From positions 1-64,000 of the forward strand of contig CAZCAQ010000001.1 in the NCBI GenBank assembly GCA_964496905.1: 64,000 nt of DNA, written 5' to 3'. Source of the DNA: CAZCAQ01 sp964496905. Its GTDB lineage: Bacteria > Patescibacteriota > WWE3 > UBA101185 > UBA10185. The position numbers and the translations under genes are program-made. Shown one piece after another: positions 60,946 to 64,000 of the stretch (position 1 is the stretch's first letter; each line of letters starts with the position of its first letter). Below the pieces are notes generated by a model. The model was not told where the DNA came from. It saw only the letters and a program-made list of their open reading frames with translations, and did no database searches.

Positions 60946-61821
60946 TTACTGCAATTCCTTTAAAGTTTTGTCTACTAGCAATGGTAAATCTTCAATATCT
61001 TCGTGGCGATATTCATATCCTAAAGCATTTAAACATGCAAAAACAGTACCTACGTCAGAATAAATTTTTTGAGAATAAGCACAGGCAACAAGCGAGTGGA
61101 CCAACACATTTCCTCCAATTTCGCCTGTTCTGGATAAGCTGCATCCCATAGGACATCCTGAGCAAGATGGAAAAAAGTCACGAGTTACGGACATTTTTTC
61201 GGTGCCACTTAACAACGATTTATATAGCATTTCGTATTTAGCGCGATTAGCGATCTCAAAAAAGTTGTTACCGGTTATAACGAGCCCAAGCAAATTTTTG
61301 GCCAAAAACTTGGTTTCAAGGTAATTTTCTGGAGTTACAAAATAACCGTCCAATGTAAGTTTTGAAAGAATTTGTGATAAATCGGAGAAAATATACAAAC
61401 TGCGTTTTCCGGGCAAACCAATTGAATTTAAATCAGTGCTCTTTGGCAAAAATTCAACATTTGTATCGTTAATATTAAGTATTACTTGTTCCTCTTTAGT
61501 GGCACCCTTAATAACAATTGAATCTACTCCAGTAAAACGAATGCGATACGAAAGCCCGCCTCCAACATACAAATCTTCAACTACACCGCCAGTTTGCAAA
61601 ACAACTGAAGTTTTTGAAGCGTATGGAAAAAAACCATTTAACGGGCCAACAGAAAAAATAATCGGATCTTCGTCGCGATAAATAGAAAATAGTTTAAGCC
61701 CAAGCGATACCCCACCAATGTAATGATACAAGTCTGGAAAAGAACGTACTTCACTTGTTTTGTGCTTTAGGTCAATTATTAATGCTTTTTTTGCTTTTTC
61801 GGAAAAACTAAATGAGGGCAT
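60946..61821 (-). CDS. Truncated aldehyde:ferredoxin oxidoreductase-like protein
   Basis: Resembles the N-terminal half of tungsten enzymes of the AOR family. An AOR-like domain 1 has GGVSLGLKLF and GPLNGFFPYASKTSVV, with GGGLSYRIRFTGVDSIVIKG; then domain 2 has the Fe-S motif CSGCPMGC, with C220, C223 and C227. At 291 residues it lacks the C-terminal half, including the fourth cluster Cys. The start at 61821 overlaps a ferredoxin-like gene by 14 nt. Sited between pgk and tpiA, it may once have been, or may support, glyceraldehyde-3-phosphate oxidation. Confidence 0.7.
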   Translation of the reverse strand: MPSFSFSEKAKKALIIDLKHKTSEVRSFPDLYHYIGGVSLGLKLFSIYRDEDPIIFSVGPLNGFFPYASKTSVVLQTGGVVEDLYVGGGLSYRIRFTGVDSIVIKGATKEEQVILNINDTNVEFLPKSTDLNSIGLPGKRSLYIFSDLSQILSKLTLDGYFVTPENYLETKFLAKNLLGLVITGNNFFEIANRAKYEMLYKSLLSGTEKMSVTRDFFPSCSGCPMGCSLSRTGEIGGNVLVHSLVACAYSQKIYSDVGTVFACLNALGYEYRHEDIEDLPLLVDKTLKELQ

Positions 61822-62086
61822 GTTGTTCCTCACAATCGTCAACTGAAAAAACAAGAGTTGGACAGATTTTGGCAATCATTTCAATGTCAGTTTCTTGAAC
61901 ACGGGGGTCGAGTAAAATTTCGTATCGAGATTCTTTTTTTACTTCGTCAAATTTTTTAAAAATGCGGATTAAGCTGTCGTCTAGCCCAACGCGATTTAGT
62001 TGGCGCTGAACTTCCATAACACAAAGTTCACACCCTATGCATTTTTCGGGAAATTGGACTGTTAATTTTTTAGCCGTTGTAGCCAA
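61808..62086 (-). CDS. Ferredoxin-like protein, one [4Fe-4S] site
   Basis: A 92-residue protein with C16, C19 and C22 (CIGCELC) and a later C75-Pro (CPTLVF), which together can hold one [4Fe-4S] cluster. The insert between them is long (about 52 residues). It overlaps pgk by 17 nt and the AOR-like gene by 14 nt, so the three are translated as a group. It is the natural electron partner of the AOR-like protein (inference). Confidence 0.75.
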   Translation of the reverse strand: MATTAKKLTVQFPEKCIGCELCVMEVQRQLNRVGLDDSLIRIFKKFDEVKKESRYEILLDPRVQETDIEMIAKICPTLVFSVDDCEEQHALI

Positions 62087-63044
62087 GTACTTTAAGGCCT
62101 GGAAGATTTCCGTTTGAAAGAAAATCTAACATTGCGCCCCCTCCAGTTGAAATGAATTTAAATTTGTCTAATAAGCCAAACTTGGTCAGTGCGTGAATAG
62201 TATCACCTCCACCAGCAACGGAAAAGGCTTGCGAATTTGCTATGGCTTGAGCAATTTTTTGGGTTCCTGTGGCATATTGATCTTGCTCAAAAAGCCCCAT
62301 GGGTCCAGCCCAAACTACTGATTTTGCGCGAGAAATTATGCGTTCGTAAACAGCTATTGTTTGTGGCCCAATATCTTTATTGTCTATGTAATCCGTTGGT
62401 AAATACAGGTTTGATGGTTGGTAAGTATCCCAGTCGAGCCCAAGTTTTCCTCCCAAAAGGACAAAATCTGCGGTTTCTACAAATTTTTTAACTAATGGCT
62501 TTTTTGTTTCTAATTTGGCGCCCCCAATTATTGCTGTCAGAGGTCGAACGGGATTTTTTGTAAGTGTTGAAAGCTGTTGAACTTCATTAATAAGTGTAAA
62601 ACCCGCAAAAGAAGGCAAGATTTTTGGAAGCATAGTAATAGATGTTTGTTCTCTGTGAGAAGAAGCAAAAGCCTCATTTACATAAAGTGTTGCGTTTGTT
62701 TGAGATACAATCTCTTTGGCAAAATTTAGATCATTTTGAGTTTCGCGCGCGTCAAAACGAATATTTTCCAAAAGCTCATATTTACCTGGAATTAGATTTT
62801 TATCAAAAAATGGCTTTAATTGCTGCGTTGAAAGATTTTGGTCGTTTTGCGTAGGACGCCCCATGTGGCCAATAATTACAGGAAAGGCCTCATGTGCAAT
62901 TATGTACTGAAGAGTCTTAAGACAAGAATTTAGGCGAAATTCATCCTGAATTTGACCATTTTCAATTGGAACGTCTAAATCGCACCTTACGAGAATTTTT
63001 TGATTTGGTTGAAGTTGAGCGTGTTCAATATTTAAAAGAGGCAT
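62070..63044 (-). CDS. pgk: Phosphoglycerate kinase, short form
   Basis: Makes ATP from 1,3-bisphosphoglycerate. RCDLDVPI, IGHMGRPT, LENIRF, GGAKLETK, WAGPMGLFE, GGGDT and STGGGAMLDFL are all in order. The length of 324 is below the usual 390, with shortened loops. I chose the ATG at 63044 rather than 63119, because a TATAAT box lies 7 nt before it and the 25 extra residues match no PGK and lie over a terminator hairpin. Confidence 0.93.
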   Translation of the reverse strand: MPLLNIEHAQLQPNQKILVRCDLDVPIENGQIQDEFRLNSCLKTLQYIIAHEAFPVIIGHMGRPTQNDQNLSTQQLKPFFDKNLIPGKYELLENIRFDARETQNDLNFAKEIVSQTNATLYVNEAFASSHREQTSITMLPKILPSFAGFTLINEVQQLSTLTKNPVRPLTAIIGGAKLETKKPLVKKFVETADFVLLGGKLGLDWDTYQPSNLYLPTDYIDNKDIGPQTIAVYERIISRAKSVVWAGPMGLFEQDQYATGTQKIAQAIANSQAFSVAGGGDTIHALTKFGLLDKFKFISTGGGAMLDFLSNGNLPGLKVLGYNG

Positions 63045-63051
63045 TGTGTAG

Positions 63052-63057
63052 ATTATA
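63052..63057 (-). promoter_or_regulatory. -10 box of the pgk operon
   Basis: TATAAT on the minus strand, 7 nt before the ATG at 63042-63044. Confidence 0.6.
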
Positions 63058-63078
63058 GCTAAAAAAAGCAAAAAGAGC

Positions 63079-63117
63079 GCCCCGCTTAAATTTCTTGTTA
63101 GATTTTTAAGGCGGGGC
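63079..63117 (-). terminator. Rho-independent terminator of the lipoprotein gene
   Basis: On the minus strand GCCCCGCCTTAAA (63105-63117) pairs with TTTAAGCGGGGC (63079-63090) with one bulge. A T run follows 4 nt later. Confidence 0.75.
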
Positions 63118-63134
63118 ATAATCCTAAGTTTAGG

Positions 63135-63656
63135 TTACGGAGATGCGGGAGTAGGCGTCGTCGGGTCTGAAACAGCAGTTGGCGGTGGGTATGGCTCTGA
63201 AATCGGCGTGACATCAGGCGGAAGCAGCGCTGGCGTTACAGTCTCAGGCACATACAACGGTGACGCTGGCGTCGGTGTTAGAATAGGCGTCGCAGTTTTC
63301 TCGGGCCGCGGTCTGTCGGTGGGGACTTCCGTTGGCACCGTAGTTGGTGTCATGGTCGGGGTATGTGTCCACGTCGGCCAAAGTCGGGTTGAAGTTGCAG
63401 TTGCAGTTGGCGTCGCCGTAGCTGTAGCTGTAGTAGTCACGGTAGGGGTCAATGTTGCCATTGTAGCCTTATAAGTCGCATCGGCAGCTGCCTGCACACA
63501 TCGCGAACAGCCATTTTCCGTTGACGTAACAACAACCTCCACTACACGTGTTACTTCCATCACGACTGGCGTAAGTAGCACCTGGATGTCGATTTGCTGG
63601 GGTTTACATGCAACCAGCAAGAACAAAAAAAATACAAAAACTATTACTTTTTTCAA
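63135..63656 (-). CDS. Thr/Pro-rich lipoprotein, likely foreign
   Basis: A 173-residue protein with a lipobox (LLVAC, Cys17) after a hydrophobic signal. The mature part starts with a Val-rich strand (VVMEVTRVVEVVVTST), then a CSRC pair, then about 110 residues of Thr, Pro, Ala and Ser with repeated TxTxTP units, ending in DPTTPTPASP. This composition and the VTRVVEVVVT motif resemble Chloroflexota lipoproteins. The gene is visibly GC-rich against its neighbours and splits gap from pgk. It starts at a TTG with AGGAGA upstream. Function unknown. Confidence 0.75.
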   Translation of the reverse strand: MKKVIVFVFFLFLLVACKPQQIDIQVLLTPVVMEVTRVVEVVVTSTENGCSRCVQAAADATYKATMATLTPTVTTTATATATPTATATSTRLWPTWTHTPTMTPTTVPTEVPTDRPRPEKTATPILTPTPASPLYVPETVTPALLPPDVTPISEPYPPPTAVSDPTTPTPASP

Positions 63657-63762
63657 AGTTCAACTCTCCTACTTATTTTAAGATTTAGTGGAATTCTATA
63701 TTTATAGGGTAAAAAGTCAATAAGGGCAGAATTAAGGCTTTTGTAGAAAAAAAGTCCCTGCG

Positions 63763-64000
63763 CTACTTCCCTGCAAAAATTGCCATCTCAACAAGTCTAT
63801 TGCTGTAACCCCATTCGTTATCATACCAAGCCATAACTTTTACCAAATCGCCGTCAATAACCCGTGTCATTTGCAAGTCAACAATTGCGGAGTATTTGCT
63901 TCCAATTATGTCGCTAGAAACTAAAGGTTCATGCGTAACTGCCAAAACATTTTTATAAAAATCGGTGTCGGAAGCTTTAATAAAGGCGCTGTTTACTTCT
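63763..64000 (-). CDS. gap: Glyceraldehyde-3-phosphate dehydrogenase, C-terminal part (5' end outside window)
   Basis: Open from the right edge with no start; I extended it by hand beyond the first Met at 63945. It shows VNSAFIKASDTDFYKNVLAV, EPLVSSDIIGSKYSA and VMAWYDNEWGYSNRLVEM, the C-terminal signature of GAPDH. The first half, including the catalytic Cys and the NAD motif, is not in the window. It precedes the lipoprotein and pgk genes. Confidence 0.93.
   Translation of the reverse strand, partial: EVNSAFIKASDTDFYKNVLAVTHEPLVSSDIIGSKYSAIVDLQMTRVIDGDLVKVMAWYDNEWGYSNRLVEMAIFAGK

Noticed and set aside
63045..63119. 25-residue N-terminal extension of PGK
   Set aside because: It lies over the terminator hairpin of the preceding gene and upstream of the -10 box.
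63208..63474. Plus-strand Val/Gly-rich frame of 88 codons
   Set aside because: It is the mirror of the Thr/Pro codon repeats of the lipoprotein, which has a lipobox, ribosome site and terminator.
1..64000. Recoded TGA, as in some CPR groups
   Set aside because: TGA ends several genes at expected lengths (for example at 46054 and 57057).

Overview
The window looks like chromosome of a small-genome bacterium of the Candidate Phyla Radiation (Patescibacteria), perhaps near Microgenomates or Katanobacteria. I base this on AT-rich sequence, very tight packing with overlapping genes, and many core enzymes shorter than usual: an alanyl-tRNA synthetase without its C-terminal domain, a one-lobe TsaB, IF2 without an N-terminal region, and short PGK, TPI, HolA and HrcA. 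Stop codons behave as in code 11, since TGA ends several genes. The lineage within CPR is a guess. No tRNA, CRISPR array, transposase or prophage was seen.

Layout. 1-8.4 kb: membrane and surface proteins, a CorA-like Mg transporter, a glycosyltransferase/epimerase pair, and the TsaB-TsaE tRNA modification genes with a VanZ-like protein. 8.4-11.7 kb: a division and wall-hydrolysis operon (ftsE, ftsX, and an EnvC-like coiled-coil protein whose LytM peptidase domain appears circularly permuted). 11.8-18.2 kb: a short tandem-palindrome array, a DUF151 protein, MltG, RNase P RNA, a PerM transporter, and miaA-MFS-miaB. 18.2-24.8 kb: small proteins, ruvX, a baseplate-J-like membrane protein beside a PilM/FtsA-like ATPase (broken by a real assembly gap), and alaS. 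24.8-36.9 kb: a TraG/VirB4-like membrane ATPase, a YtxH/DUF948-like pair, a RodZ-like protein, FtsK, RNase J, a family-4 UDG, a degenerate Nudix protein and a Lon-like ATPase without protease domain. 36.9-44.3 kb: the classic nusA-infB-(DHH protein)-rpsO-pnp order. 44.6-47.4 kb: small orphan genes and an O-antigen-ligase-like protein. 47.4-51.7 kb: hrcA-grpE-dnaK-dnaJ, where dnaJ carries a false gap. 52-58.5 kb: lepA, murJ, rpsT, pilN/pilO-like genes, and a sortase facing a probable sortase substrate. 58.5-64 kb: holA, an LCP protein, and a glycolytic cluster (gap, pgk, tpiA) with a ferredoxin-like and an aldehyde:ferredoxin-oxidoreductase-like protein inserted.

A pattern runs across the window: at nine gene starts a TATAAT-like box sits exactly 6 nt before the ATG, and at five more it sits 7 nt before. 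This fits leaderless transcripts. A few other genes, mostly small orphans, have clear Shine-Dalgarno sites instead. Convergent genes commonly overlap or share stop codons, with few terminators.

The two 100-N blocks are scaffolding placeholders. The one in dnaJ is flanked by an identical 55-bp copy on each side and can be closed in silico to give an intact 316-residue DnaJ. The one in the PilM/FtsA-like gene has no such overlap.
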